Below, one piece after another: positions 32,394-45,659 of a stretch of DNA of 64,000 nt. How positions within the stretch are numbered: position 1 is the stretch's first letter; each line of letters opens with the position of its first letter. Source of the stretch: Ambrosia x helenae (Eukaryota > Streptophyta > Magnoliopsida > Asterales > Asteraceae); assembly GCA_030844895.1 (NCBI GenBank), contig CM061223.1:34257435-34321434 (forward strand), written 5' to 3'. The translations under genes and the position numbers were made by a program. The notes under the pieces were generated by a model. That model ran no database searches. It had not been told where the DNA came from and saw only the letters and a program-made list of their open reading frames with translations.

Positions 32394-34803
32394 TTAGTTA
32401 GTTTTGGGAACCCAAGCCATTTTGGCTTTGGGTTTACTCTCGAGAACAGGAAGAGTAGCAGTTTGTTGTGGACCATTTTTGGAAATCCATGTCATGTTAG
32501 CCACGAACTTGCTTTTTAGCTCAATGGTAGAGTCTTTTAGAGGCTCTCCATCAACTTTGGTCATCAGTAGTTTGACCATATTCATGAGATTTTCAACCTC
32601 AACAGTTTGTGAAGCTGCTGATGATTTGGGTCTAACTACTGAAGAATTTTGAGACAAAGGCTTTGGTTGATATTTAGTCTTTTACAGAGAAAAGGTGTTA
32701 CATGGTTGTTGTTTTTTGGGATAGAAAGTATTTTCAAAATCTTGTTTGATTTGTTTTCCCACAACCAGTTGTAAGATCTTCTTATTGTACTGATTTCCTT
32801 TTCTGTATCTGCAAAATTCTGTTATGTAGTTAAACAGACCACATATTTCACATGATTTTGCCTTTCTTTTTAAATTTTCAGGAGTTTTGGAAGGAAGAGT
32901 ACTGACAATATCATGATTTTGAATTAGGTCATCAGCAGTTTTTAGGGTCTCAACTCCTTATGTAGATGAAACTACTGAGGGCTTAATGTAAGTTGAATTT
33001 ACTTCTGCATGACTTTCTTTTTCATTCTTAAGAAAGTTCTGATGAAAAGATGTGCAAACTTTCATATCAGAAGTTTGAACTATTTTACTCCCATCATCAG
33101 AAGTTTTAGGAGTAAAATCAGTTGGTGATTCTGTGTGGTTGTACCCAATGCCAAACTTAACATTTGATGCAGTCTGTTTGTTAAGCAGCATTTGGTAACC
33201 CTACATGACTCAACCCAATTTTCACAGTCAACCTTGGTGTCAGCAAGCTCTTTTATGACATTTCCTAGGTTTTCTATCATGCTTTTTATTTATGCTTGGG
33301 TTTCAATAGCATTATTTGTTAATTTAGAAATTTCTTTTGTTTTTAAAGAAAGTTTTCTTTCTAAATCACATTTCATTTGAGTAAATTTTCTCTCTGAGTC
33401 ATTGGCCTTGCCTTGCCTTGTAGGTGCACATTTGTTTCTTTTAATTAAAGCAAAAGATTCTTTGCATGATTTTGAGCAAAGCTTCAAAAGAGATTCTTGT
33501 GATACCTGAGATAAAGCAGAGTTAGAGGAGCATCACTCAAAGGCCATCAAGGCAAAATTCTTTATGTCATTATCAGGTTCTCTCTAATTGATGTCAAACA
33601 ATTTGTTGTCCGCATCAGGACAACATTCTGTTGTGTCATATGGAAGACTGCTCCAATCAACATACCCTGAAGTAAATAAGCTTTGTTGAGAAGGTTGTTA
33701 AGTTTGTGGAGGTTGAGCAGCAGGACTGGAAGGCATCTGTTGTTGGCTCTGTTGTTGAACAAGCATCTGTACATATTGTATTTGAGGCACATATTGGATT
33801 TGTGGAGCTTGTGCATGTACAAAATGAGCACTTCCTTGAGTCCCTATATTCCTATTATAACTGGGGTTAGTTTGGTTTCCAGACTGGAAGTGGTTATAAC
33901 TAGAGCTTCTACACTCTCTAGCAAAGTGTCCCAACTTCTGACACTTGTGACATCCTAGTTTTGATTTGTCAAAACCAACTTTTGTTGAACTGTTTAGTCC
34001 TGGAAATTTTCTTCCTGATCTTTTGTAAAATTTGTTAGTTTTAATACTTAACATGGCCAGTTGGTGCAGTATATCCATTTCCTCTAAGTCATCACTACTG
34101 AAAATTTTCAAATCATCCATAATAAAACACATGTTATCAGTAGTGTGACTGTTTTCTTCATTGTCATAACCTGGATATGACCTTTCTGATGAGATCCCGG
34201 AAGTTATGTCAATGTGATCAAAAGACCCAAAATCATTTGAACAAGTTGGTGAATCTTGTCCCAAAAGTGTTGTAAAGACCTTAAAAATCTATGCAACATA
34301 GATGAGTTTGTGTAGGTCTGACCATTTAATTTTAACTCAGATACTAAAGAAGAAAATCTTTCAAACTGTTGTGTCAAAGTTTCTCCATTAACATGAGTAA
34401 AAGTTTCATATTGTTAAGCAAGAATTTCTCTGGTGTTGGCAATCACCTCATCAGTTCCTCCAAACTGTTCTTTTAGGTAATCCCACAGCTCGTTGGCACT
34501 TTCACAGTGTAAAAGCCCAACATATATTTCATTTGGGAGAGTCATTGCCAACATAGAGAATGCCTTAGCATCAAGCTCAAGTTTTAGGAAATCTTCATCA
34601 GTGTAGTCTTTTGGTTCTTTTGTTCTTTCTACTTTAGTTTCTGGATCTGTTATTACTGGTTTATGGGGTCCATACATGATAGATCTCCAACATCCAGTAT
34701 TTGTTTGAAATAAAGTGTGTGCCAACCTCTTTTTCCAGATATTGTATTCATTTCTGACTAGCATAGGAGGTTTATTGGCAGATCCAGTATTATAAGGGTC
34801 AAT
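32394..34803 (-). pseudogene. Copia-2 gag
   Basis: The region is homologous to copia-1 gag. The start codon has become ATT (34801-34803), followed by DPYNTGSANKP and the UBN2-type domain (LWDYLKEQFGG). A deletion of roughly 170 bp at about 34270 joins FLRSL directly to GQDSPTCSN. The zinc knuckle CHKCQKLGHFAREC lies near 33960-33915. The coiled coil (SERKFTQMKCDLERKLSLKT) is near 33400 and the C-terminal basic part runs to 32394, ending KMAWVPKTN. Multiple frameshifts and stops make it non-functional. The deletion removes a stretch containing KKFW/LLLKEKLLKRKSSGKV in copia-1. Confidence 0.82.
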
Positions 34804-34941
34804 TTTTAAGAAATTTGATTGATCAATAGTTTCTTAAAGTAATGGATATTAAAAGTGAACTGGTATCCATTATTGAATATTAATAAGAGCATGTGTCTGA
34901 TTTTCAGTTTGTTAGATTGATATTTGATCAGATGAACTAGA

Positions 34942-34953
34942 GCTCTAATACCA
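34942..34953 (-). promoter_or_regulatory. Copia-2 primer-binding site
   Basis: TGGTATTAGAGC on the minus strand differs by one base from the canonical TGGTATCAGAGC initiator tRNA-Met site in copia-1. Confidence 0.82.
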
Positions 34954-34955
34954 AT

Positions 34956-35616
34956 TTTTGGATCAGCACTTATCTTGTAAACAGATTCTTATCAGGAACA
35001 CTTGCTAGGATTTATCAAAGTATTTAGCACAGCGGAATAAGTAGAAGTGTTCTAAGTTAAGATTTCACTTTTAACAGGAGTTATTACTCCCCCTCAGTTA
35101 ATGCACTAAAGTAGTAAATGAGAATCAAAGTAATGAGTAAATAAAACAGTAAAAGCAATCAATGATTCTCATATATAGAAAATGTTACTGCAAAAGATTG
35201 TATGAAATAGAGGGGATGAACCCATCTATTTATAGACCAAGAGTACGTACTTTGAAAGTATACAAATGATTATAATAATAGTACAACACGCTGTAGTATG
35301 TGCAACTTGTACACAAAGTAACATAATACTAATATAAAACTAAACTGCTGAAGATCAAGGGCGGTGGGAAGCTTCCAAGGAAGTGCTGATGAGTGACAAA
35401 TTTTTGATGAGTAATCTTCAGGGGTTTGTCTTCAGGAGTTGTTCTTCAGAAGTCGGTCTGGTTCATCTTCAGAACATCTGATTCTTTACTCTTCAGGACT
35501 TTGTTTATCAGCTTCTTCAGGACTTAGTGATCTTTTACTTCAGCAGCTTAAACAAAACATTTAGAGGTTGTAAGACTAAGGTTTATATTGGCTTGTCAAT
35601 CCTCTTTGACCCTACA
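34956..35616 (-). repeat. Copia-2 5' LTR
   Basis: It pairs with 22091-22742. The first bases read TTTTGGATC instead of TGTTGGATC, so the terminal TG is mutated at this inner edge. The outer end is TTTGACCCTACA, followed by the TSD. Confidence 0.9.
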
Positions 35617-36453
35617 ATTTGTTTACAAAACCGAATTATATATACAATATATATTAAGCAGATATATATATATATATATATAATATGTTTAATTTTATTA
35701 ATCCGATTAATAAAATATTCCCAATCAGGATCTCAGTTAAAAGAGTATAAATAAATAAATAATAAAAAACCATAGAGGGTTTAGTAATCAACCTTTGACG
35801 ACTACACCGGAATTGTAACGCACGGGTTACAACGAATTCTTGCTCAAAGGAAGTTCACAATCGAGCACGATCCAACCAAGAGGAAGACTGGGCTGATGGT
35901 GGTTGTTCACGACAATGGAGGGGAAGCCGTGCGGTGGTGGCAGCCAAGGGAGAACAAAAGGATGAAGTTGTTTTATCTTTTTATCAAACTTATGTCTAGA
36001 GTTTGATTTACAACCTCTATTTATAAAGACAAAACTTACACATAATGATTAGTCAAAGTGTAACCTATACTTGACCACTTAATTAGTCAAAGTCCTACAC
36101 TTGACCATTTGACTAGTCAAAGCACTTGGCCACTTAATTAGTCAGAGTTCTACAATTGACCATTTGACTAGTGAAAGCACTTTTGACCACTTGATTAGTC
36201 AAAGTCTGATACTTGACCATTTGACTAGTCATAGTGTAACCCCTTTTATTTAACAATTAAAATTCTCCTTTAATAATAAACTACTTTACTATTATGTCCC
36301 TCGAGTCCAAACAATTTATTATTTCACAAATAATAATCCATCCAAACGTAAACTTATCTGATTCGTGCACCAACATGTAACTCTTCGGATCGTACCGGGC
36401 CGAGTTACATTGATCTCGACTTTAATTATATCGGTTATACTATATGTCCAACG
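35617..36453 (-). repeat. Copia-3 3' LTR, second piece
   Basis: The first five bases are the second copy of the copia-2 TSD ATTTG. The piece then parallels 49843-50627: an AT-rich start, GACTACACCGGAATTGTAAC, a TATA box (CTTTATAAATAG, minus, 36017-36028), a W-box-rich array at 36051-36230, and the ending ATATGTCCAAC followed by G instead of A. Confidence 0.88.
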
Positions 36454-37327
36454 ATCTCCCACTTGGAGGATTTTAATTAAATGTGCGCAGAGTTGGACGC
36501 CTAGCTGCATCGCACTACACCCAACACAGTATGACACTTTACAGCCGTCAACTAGTTCTTTGAGTTCAAGTAACGCTTTACTTAACCAAATACTATAGCC
36601 TTGATAATTCTATCAATAAGTCCCTTCTGTATATACATCCTTTGATAATAGTACATGGATCATTCATTCTTATATATTGATAAACTATTCTCTATTCTAT
36701 ATTCTCGTCTTTAATTCAGTAGTCTAACGAACTACCTTAGTTCGAGCGTGGCCATGCATTTATACCAGTTTGAGTTAACAAGGGCGCCAGAATGTCTAAA
36801 CTTCTAATCCTATAGAAGTACAGAATTCCATCAGCGTCATACAACTCCCACTTAACCTTGGATTTCTCCCAACGCTACCTGGATTACTACCATGTTTCAG
36901 GACAGTGTTAGATAACATCAAAGATAGTCCTTGATCAATGTAGTTTAATATGTGCTTTAAGAAAAAAGGACAAATTGAACATATCAATATCAAAACATCT
37001 CATGACACAGATCCATGGATATCGTTTTGAAGCGAGTTATATCCAATATCATTCTCTAATGATATTTGTGAATTATGATTCTCAAACCCTTGAGTTATTC
37101 ATCTCATGAATACAACCATCTTAATTCACAAGAGTTTTACATTGAAATTCATTCCCTTGTAATTTGATCGATTACGAATATTTTAGAATACTCTTATTCA
37201 AGGATATAAACATACAAATAACGAACACAGTTACAAAATATTTAAATTTGTATTTAAGTTATTAAATCAAATGAATATTCAATGTAACTGTTATAGTTCA
37301 AACTAAAACACCAATACTAACTACAGA
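36454..37327. other. Copia-3 purine tract and 3' untranslated region
   Basis: AAGTGGGAGAT (minus, 36454-36464) is the polypurine tract next to the 3' LTR. The rest, to the RNase H stop near 37328, holds no supported ORF. Confidence 0.6.
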
Positions 37328-38924
37328 TCATGCCCACTGTCTAGCAACTCTAAGCCCTATCTTTCCAGCATGCTCCTCATGTTTAGCTTGAGGTAAAGGC
37401 TTAGTAAAGGGGTCAGCTAGATTAAGATCTATATGAACTTTGCTTATTACGATGTCTCCTTGCTTTATTATCTCTCTAATATAGTGGAATTTTCTTAGTA
37501 TATGCCTTGTAGTCTGATGTGACCTTGGTTCCTTTGCAAGAGCAATGGCACCAGTGTTGTCACACGGTGTCTCGATTGGTTTCTTTATGCTAGGCACAAC
37601 ATCAAGATCAGTAATGAACTTCTTCATCCAGGCAGTCTCCTTTGCAGTATCCAATACAACATTGTATTCTGATTTACAAGTGAATTAAGCAACAACACTT
37701 TGCTTAGAGATCTTCCAAGTAACAGCCCCACCATTCAGAATGAAAACATATCCCGTTTGTGACCTTGAATCATCACGATCAGTCTGGAAGATTGCATCAG
37801 TATAACACTTAACTGACAGCTCCTCATCCAGTCCTCCATATATTAAGAACATGTCCTTAGTCCTTCTCAAGTACTTAAGAATGTTCTTCACTGCAGCCAG
37901 TGACTCTCTCCTGGGTTTCGTTGATATCTACTCGTCATGCTAAGAGAATACGAGACATCAGGTCTTATACATAACATAGCATACATGATAGAACCAATAG
38001 CAGAATCATGTGAAACTCATTCCATTTTCTTCTTTTCCTCTTCAGCGTTTGCACACTGCTTGCTATTAAGAATGGTTCCATGTGCCATAGGCAAGAGCCC
38101 CCTTTTTGAGTCTTGCATTGAGAAGTGTCGTATGACCTTATCAATATATATACTTTGACTCAAACCCAATAACCACTTTGATCTATCTCTATAAATCTTT
38201 ATTCCCATAATATAAGCGGCTTCACCAATATCTTTCATTGCGAAATATTTACCCAACCAGGTCTTAACATCTTTAAGCATAGAGATATTGTTTCCAATGA
38301 TTAGTATGTCATCTACATACAGTATGAGAAAAGTGATATAGCTCCCACTAGATTTCTTGTAAACACATGGTTCATTTTCGTTCTTGATAAAACCAAACTC
38401 TTTGATTTTCTCATCAAAACGGAGATTCCAGCTGCGAGACGCTTGCTTTAATGCATAGATGGATTTGTTCAGCTTGCATACCTTATTAGGATTCTTTGGA
38501 TCGACAAAACCTTCAGGTTGAACCATATAGACATCTTCAAGTAAGTGTCCATTAAGGACACGGTCTTGACATCCATTTGCCATATCTCGTAGTCATAATA
38601 CGCAGAAATGGCAAGTAGAATTCTAATAGACTTAAGCATAGCCACTGGCGAGATAGTTTCCTCATAATCAATTCCTTGAGTCTGAGTAAAACCTTTCGCT
38701 ACAATCCTTGCTTTGTAGGTTTGCACATTCCCATCCATGTCAGTATTCTTCTTAAAGATCCATTTGTTTCCTATAGTCCGACATTTGGTAGGAAGATCAA
38801 CCAAATCCCAGACTTGGTTATCATACATGGATTGCATCTCTGCATTCATGGCTTCTTGCCATTTCTTGGATTCCAAATCCAAGATTGCAGCTTTGTAAGT
38901 AACAGGCTCAGCTTCATCAATCAT
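37328..38924 (-). pseudogene. Copia-3 reverse transcriptase and RNase H
   Basis: Segments in several frames cover this part of pol. They include IGNKWIFKKNTDMDGNVQTY, GFTQTQGIDYEET, YEIWQMDVKT, CKLNKSIYALKQASRSWN and the catalytic LYVDDILIIGN. Then come KNILKYLRRTKDMFLIYGG, the RNase H core YTDAIFQTDRDDSRSQTGYV, DNTGAIALAKEPRSHQTTRH and the end NLADPFTKPLPQ. The second Asp region of RNase H and several turns are altered (YTDAIF for YTDASF). Frames change near 38500, 38000, 37900 and 37670, so this is an old pseudogene. Confidence 0.85.
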
Positions 38925-39041
38925 GAAGATATCGTCATACCTTTCAGGTGCACGACGATCCCTACTATTTCTCTGAACACTTGGTGTTTCTGTTGTTTCT
39001 TGAGTCCTCTCAGGCTCAACTTCAACAACCTGATCGGTTAC

Positions 39042-40019
39042 TTATGGTTCTGTTTGAACAATTGGTTCAGTCACTTGTGATTCTCGAATTTCTTCAAGAT
39101 CCACATGGTTATCTCCAATCCCTCGTGCCAGAAGCTCTTCTTCCAAGAACGTGCCTCTGCGTTTAGTGAAAATCCTATTTTCAGTGGGGTGGTAGAATAG
39201 GTAACCGATCTTCTTAGCGTATCTGACGAAAACCACTTTTTCGCCTCTAGGATCTAGTTTATCCAAAGATTCTAGAGTGACATAAGCATTACATCCCCAG
39301 ACTTTAAGATATGATACATTAGGTTTCTTTCCATGCCATATCTCATAAGGCGTTTTGTCAACCTTCTTGGTTGGAGCTAATTTCACAAGTCTTGCGGCAG
39401 TTTCCAAAGCATAACTCCAAAAGGATTTTGGAAGGGTTGTTCGACACATCATTGATCGAATCATATCTAATAGAGTTCGATTTCTCCGCTTAGACACACC
39501 ATTATGTTGTGGTGTTCCAAGTGGAGTGAGTTATGAAACTATTCCACAATCCTTTAGATGGTTGATGAACTTCTAACTAAGATACTTGTCGCCTCGATCT
39601 GATCGAAGCATATTAATAGTTCTATTTAGCTGATTTTCTACATCGTTTTGGTACTCCTTGAAATTTTCAAGAGTTTCATGTTTATGCTTCATAAGATAAA
39701 CATAACTATATCTACTGAAATCATCAGTAAAGTGTAACAAAGTATCTTTCTCCGTGTCTTGACATTGTTCTGAATGGACCACATACATCTGTATGTACAA
39801 GTCCTAACAGATCATTAGCTCTTTCTCCAACATTTGAAAAAGATGTTTTTGTTAACTTTCCACTCAAGCATGATTCGCATTTTCCAAACGACTCTGAACC
39901 CTTGGAATCTAGGATTCGCGGGTCTTGAGTTGTTTAACACGATTCTCGCTTATGTGACCAAGTCTACAATGCCACATATACGTATCATTAAAGTCCAACT
40001 TATTACGTTTATGGGAGAT
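39042..40019 (-). pseudogene. Copia-3 integrase
   Basis: The segment runs from the integrase zinc finger, including MWHCRLGHISENRVKQL next to the solo-LTR insertion near 39980, through FTDDFSRYSYVYLMKHKHET and MLRSDRGDKYLS to QHNGVSKRRNRTLLDMIRSM. Then FWSYALETAARLV and KVWGCNAYVTLESLDKLDPR lead to the variable C-terminal region ending near 39042. The D..D..E catalytic residues: the second Asp is visible (RSDRG). The glutamate of VxERxNRTL is replaced by Lys (VSKRRNRTL). At least three stops interrupt it. Confidence 0.8.
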
Positions 40020-40024
40020 GTTGC

Positions 40025-42974
40025 TATAACACCCCAACCGATGGTGGAATCATCGAGGTGTCGTATAGTGACGATTGTTCAATAACTCATGGACTAAAAG
40101 TGTAAACTTGAATACATTGAATTGAATAATTTATTACATTGAAAGGAAATTACAGGATACAATAGTTCTAAAGTGACAAGTCTAGCTAAAATACAACAAA
40201 GTCAAAACATAAATATAAATCCAAAAGCTTAAAAGAAGCGTCTCAAAACAACCTGAAACATGTACGAAAAATAGTATATATCAATACAAAAATGTATTGG
40301 TGAGCATACCCTGTTTTGAATACATATAGTAGGAAAAGTGTTTCGCAATTTATGTGCTATGATATTTGCAATATGTAAAAGGGTCAAAATCAAGCCTAAC
40401 AGCGTTCAACAAGCGTTCAAATATCAATCGTAAACCATAATAATGACCAATGACTCAATTCATTCACATAAGTCAATCAAGGGATATAAATCGTAGTACT
40501 ATTTATTGTTATGTTTGGCGCACAATGGTTAATGATTTTGACAAGTGTTCATACAATTCACATAAGCATTTCATAAAGCACATCGCGTTATAAATAATAT
40601 ACATAAGTTTAATAATAATGGTACATGATTCACCCCAAAAGAGTAAAACAGTAAAAAGGGGGTTAGATATACTCACATTCGCTAAGCTGGCCTCCTCTAA
40701 GTGTTGTGAATGTAAGTGAGGCGAATCCCAAAGACTCAACCTAAAGTTTCAAGTTTCCAACATAAGTGGCTAAGCTTAAAAGAGTATAGGGTTCCTAATC
40801 TAAGGCATCTAAGATGTCAAGTCTAAATTTGGGGGTTTTAAGTCTAATATAAGGATGAGACGCCAAAACAATTAAATAGTTTATCAGAATCTCAATACAC
40901 GTATTCATGAGGTAAATCGAGAGTATAACTTAGGTTCATATTACAAATATAACTAAATTAAATAATAAGGGTCATGATGAATTTAGTAATCTTAAACTAT
41001 AAATATTCATATTTATTAAATTAAATATAAATAATTATATTGATTATTAATAAGATGTGAAAGATAATGAATATTTAAGCTTACAAACTAGATATTTTCT
41101 AAGCTTAAAAAATAACGAATTTAACTCAGAAAATATCTTATAACTTATATAAAAGTCTTTGATGAAATTATATGCTTAAAAGTTAATTTATTCCATAAAA
41201 ATGAGTTATCATATAAAGACATTATAAAACAGAGAAAAACTGATGTGATCATGATTCAAACATGATGAAATATTTTTACACAAATTTTCATGTTAAAATA
41301 ATTAAATTTCGATTTTATATGATTTAAATATGATTATCATCATCATCATACTCAGTTAATCCCACTTATAGCAAAGCTAAGGTAGGGTCTGAGGAGGGTA
41401 AGATGTAGACAGCCTTACCTCTACCCCTAAGAATAGAGAGGCTGCTTCCAGTGAGACCCCCGGCTCGATGTGGTTTGGTATCAAGCCTTGGACATAAGGC
41501 ACAGAACACTTAGCAATCGGGACAAACCCGATCGGTGCGTGTACCCCTTTGTCTTTTGGCTATCCACGCCACCACATGATGCATGATTAACCGTCCGTCG
41601 TTTTAACGTTATTTTCACGAAATTAGTAAAATAACGTTAAAACCAGTGCAACTTTACTTTTGCCCCCCAAGGGCCACACATATATACATTATATGCGCAC
41701 ACCGTAAGTGGGGCGTAAAAGATAAGATTTAAATATGATTAAAACCACATAAATTCAAAATAAAATACAAACTCTCAAAGATAAGATTTTTTGTGAAAAC
41801 TTAATTTATTGACTTAAAAGGCTCACAATAAATTTTATATAGTTTTTATGATAAAAATCTAGTTTATATGAATATTATTTGTTTAAAAGTAATTTAACAA
41901 ATAAAAATGAGATAACATATAAAATCTAATCAAAACAGAGGGAAAATGGCATGAAATTTACTCTAACATAATGAAACATGTTTCTACCAATTTTATGTCA
42001 AAATACATTTTATACTATTTTATATGAATTAAATATGATTAAAGCATTATAAAATAATTAAAAAAAATAATCGGCTTCAATAAATCCCGAAATAATTTTT
42101 AAAAATTCTAATTAGTTGTAGGAACAAGTCTACCAAGTTTCATAATTTTTGGATTAGAAATAAGTGAGTATGAATTTATAAGGTTCTATAAACTTTTAAT
42201 TCAAAAATCTCCAAATCACCTAGAACACCCTAAACCCTTGATTATCCAATTGAAACCCTTAGAGACTATAATTGACAAATTAAATAGAGGGCTATTGATC
42301 TACAAATATGAATGAAATATCATGCAAAAATATTTAGAAAAATTCACAACGTAGTTAGTCCAATTTGGAGAAATAAAAACCGAAATAGAAAGAATATCAA
42401 GCTTCCAATTCGCAAATTACAAGAGCTTATAATCAAAACTTCAATTACAAAAGTAATAGACTATAGAAGAAAGGTACGAGGGAGAGTTTAATCAAATTGA
42501 AATAATCAACTTACAGGTGCAATGAGAATGGGTCACATAAGTGGGTTTTTATACTAGTTTTGGATCAATTAGTCATTAAAATTGGTCAACACCATAAAGT
42601 CAGGTTTTATGATGAATTGACTATTTGACTGGGACTTTGAATAGGACTTTGACTGTTTGACTGTCTCCGCGGATCGCGAGAGCTAAATCGAATTTTCTGA
42701 TTTAATCAATTTTAAGTTCTGGACTTGTTTCCTTCGGTTTCTAAGTTGTTTTAGGACCAAAAATTAAGGGTTTTGACTATCAAGGTCTGAAACATACGTG
42801 CTCGGGTGTAGATGTGAGTATAAAACGTGCATACTTTTACTTATAAAAATTATAAGTTTTATTAAATTATGACTTTTGGTCCTATTAAAATACGAGGGTT
42901 TAGAATGAAAATTTTGAAATATTTAGGGACCAATTATGCACATTTATGAAAAGTGAAGGGTGCAAGTTGTCACA
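40025..42974 (-). mobile_element. Solo LTR, 2.95 kb, family II (in copia-3), with nested SINE
   Basis: It starts TATAACACCCCAACCGATGG (TG mutated to TA) and ends GTTGTCACA, with the TSD GTTGC (40020-40024 and 42975-42979). The TATA box AGTATAAAAA is at 42546-42555 (minus). It contains a SINE at 41337-41725. Without the SINE and its TSD it is about 2.55 kb, close to the other family members. The remaining sequence is AT-rich and non-coding. Confidence 0.85.
41337..41725 (-). mobile_element. SINE, 389 bp, with Au-like 3' tail
   Basis: Flanked by the 16-base TSD GATTTAAATATGATTA (41321-41336 and 41726-41741). On the minus strand the 3' half reads GAGCCGGGGGTCTCACTGG, GGTAGAGGTAAGG and CAGACCCTACC and ends in an (ATG)n/(ATC)n-type tail, similar to the 3' part of angiosperm Au SINEs. 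The 5' half contains a perfect 16 bp hairpin, GTTTTAACGTTATTTT (41600-41615) with AAAATAACGTTAAAAC (41628-41643). Confidence 0.82.
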
Positions 42975-42979
42975 GTTGC

Positions 42980-43083
42980 ATAATATGTTATCGTTTTGGA
43001 TTTCTATTTCATAGATTCCATTGTTAGGTTTTGCATCAAAGTAAAACACATCATTAGAATAAGCAGAAATAAATTCGCCTTTA
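42980..43083 (-). pseudogene. Copia-3 protease/integrase linker between two solo LTRs
   Basis: This short stretch of copia-3 coding DNA reads HFKGEFISAYSNDVFYFDAK, then a NNGIYEIEIQND-like segment on the minus strand, the region just before the integrase zinc finger. It joins 40019 (after the GTTGC TSD) on one side and 45660 (after the AAATG TSD) on the other when the solo LTRs are ignored. Confidence 0.7.
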
Positions 43084-43088
43084 AAATG

Positions 43089-45654
43089 TGTCACACCCTC
43101 AAATTTCCACTTGTGGAGTTTTACCGCGAGGCGCATGACAAATCAGGATCCAAGTCAACAGTCACAATAAACAACACTATATGAAATATGTAAACTCAAA
43201 ACATAGTTCTCATATTATAAAAACCATAGCGAAAGCATTTAACCAGTTACAAAACCATGTACGACAATGTTCAAACTGTTTAATTCAAAACATGAAACTA
43301 AGCCTAGACGCCATGCAGACACGTGCGCCTAGTCCACTGTTGCTACCTTAGTGACCTGAGAAAAACATGCCAAAAAGACGTCAACATATAATGCTGGTGA
43401 GTTCATAGGTTTGTTCAATATGTTACCAAAAGTTACCAAAACGTTACCATGTCCATACTATACCAATGTCACCAAGTACGCTAGCTAGGCGTATGTTTTA
43501 TTACTACTACGATTGGAAAACCATTACTAGACACGTTTAGCAATGTTTAGCAATGTTCAGCCCGTATGTTCAGCATGATACCAATGTTACCAATTCGAGA
43601 CAATATGCACCCGCCCGGCCCTCTAAGCCGATGAGTGGGGCAAGTCACGCCCAATAGATCTATCCACACTTCCCCCGGTGTGCATCCCCGCACATTCATG
43701 GTTTTTCCCCGGGACTTTAAAAGATCGTATAGCAATGCACAGTTAAAACCATAGTATGACATATGTTACCAAAATAGTTTAGCGCATGTTTTCTCCCCAA
43801 AAGTTAAAGCTGTAAAAGTGGGGCCGTGAACTCACCTTAGATAGTGTTCTTCGGTTAATAGTAAAGTGCCAAGCCCTTGATAATCCCACTATCGGAGATC
43901 TATCAAAATGTTCACATAAGTGTTCCGACTAATAACCATAAGGTTATCTAGTCCCCGATTGTCCAGATCGTAACCAAGTATATTTTAAAACGTGTTTAAG
44001 TGTTCAACCGACACACTAGACCGACCCGACATCCCGTTGGTGACTCATTACCCTAACTAATCAAGTACACATAGATTACACACAAGGTTCAGGCATAAAA
44101 CACTTAGTTTGTATCAAAAATCTCATTTTTACATCAGAAGGGTCGAACCAGGCAGATAAATCCACCTTCGCCCCTTTTTAAGCCACGTTCGCCCGTTTAA
44201 TGTCACGTTTGACCGTTTGATGCCACGTTCGACCGTTTGATCTGATTCAACCAAACTTTTCCCAGGTTCGACCCTGGAATCTCACATTCGACCACCCGTT
44301 TGGTCGAATGAGCCCAGGTTCGACCCTGTCAGACAAGTTTCCCTAAAAACGCTTCAAACACATTCGAAACATCGCGAAACATAATCAAACACAGCAGTCA
44401 AGCATGAATAACTTATCCCTACAAAACCCACCAATTTTGCCCCAAAACCAGTTTGTTTTAACACTTTCCCAAAATGGCAAAATTATGGAAATGTCACATC
44501 ATGCATAGAATTCTTACCCAATTTGGAAACTTTTTGAAATCCTTTCATAATCATCTCAATATGCTCTGTTTAATGTGTTTATGAAAACCCCCCAATAGTT
44601 CTATCAATAATAATAACATGTAACAATCCTTAGATTTATCAAAAATCCCTAAAATACCCATAATATCACCATCTATCTAATTGTAACCCTAAACAACAAT
44701 AAACCAACATCAATAGCAACCCTAGATCATGTTTCTATCATAGGTACAGTAGCAAATCATTAAACAACACATAATATCACATAACACATCATTAACGTAT
44801 GTTTATTGATATGAAAACCTATGTTTAATGATAAGGTTTAGGTTTATGAAGATGTTTAAAAGGTTTTGAATCATAAAACACCCTTAGAACATATCTGGAC
44901 ATTTAGGGTTAGATGAAAACGAATTAAAATGCCTTAGAAAGGGTTTAGGATCAAGAACACACCTTGGATTCTTGATTAGATGTTGTTGATGGGTTAGATT
45001 ATGAAAAACCAGAGCAAAAACTCCTTCCTCAGTTTTAAAAATCGTTTGAGAGTGTTTAGAGACGGCTAGGGTTTGTGAAATGGTGAAAAAATGACAAAGT
45101 TTGGTATTTATACTAGGCCACATTCGACCCTGTCTCTGGTCGAATGTACCTTGACTTGGTCGAATGGAATTCTTTCAATTCCATATCCCAGGTTCGCCCC
45201 TTTGCTAAGAGTCGAACCAAGACAAATTTCCAGGTTCGCCCACTCGAAGTGGTCGAACCAGGGCTTATGTTTTTTTTTCTAGTTTTCCAATTTGTCGTGT
45301 TTAACGCATTTTAACGCACTTTAACATATGAGCATGCAACCTTAGTCTATGTTTAACATATTTAAGCATGGATGATTATCTACACATCGTTTAAACACAT
45401 CTATGCATATAATCCACCACACGACGATTAATCTACACATACACTTAATTAGTTTATGTAATTTCACCAACAACGGGACTCGGTACTAGTGTATTCCCAA
45501 AATGACTCCCAATGATCCTCCAGATCATTGAACCCTGGACAATCCTAGTATGACCCGACTTAACTAACCTAGTTAAGTCCGTTTATAAATGTTTCCCGCT
45601 AAGGTAGACTTAGATGTTACTAAAATGTTTATGCCAAATATGCCGGGTGTCACA
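43089..45654 (-). mobile_element. Solo LTR, 2.6 kb, family I (in copia-3)
   Basis: It runs from TGTCACACCC to GGGTGTCACA with the TSD AAATG (43084-43088 and 45655-45659). It is collinear with 6557-9164 throughout, including the TTCGACC/GGTCGAA arrays (about 44140-44330 and 45119-45260) and the TATA box at 45104-45113 (minus). No genes inside. Confidence 0.87.
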
Positions 45655-45659
45655 AAATG

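Larger units (their letters stand above)
22091..35616 (-). mobile_element. Copia-2, Ty1/copia element with full-length ORF3
   Basis: The element lies in the 3' LTR of copia-3, with TSD ATTTG at 22086-22090 and 35617-35621; the empty site is preserved at about 49835. LTRs are 22091-22742 and 34956-35616. In minus orientation it has a primer site, gag, protease, integrase, reverse transcriptase, RNase H and the long ORF3. It belongs to the same family as copia-1. A solo LTR (28718-31385) sits in its integrase. Without that insert it is about 10.9 kb. LTR divergence is visibly higher than in copia-1, and coding is more decayed. Confidence 0.9.
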
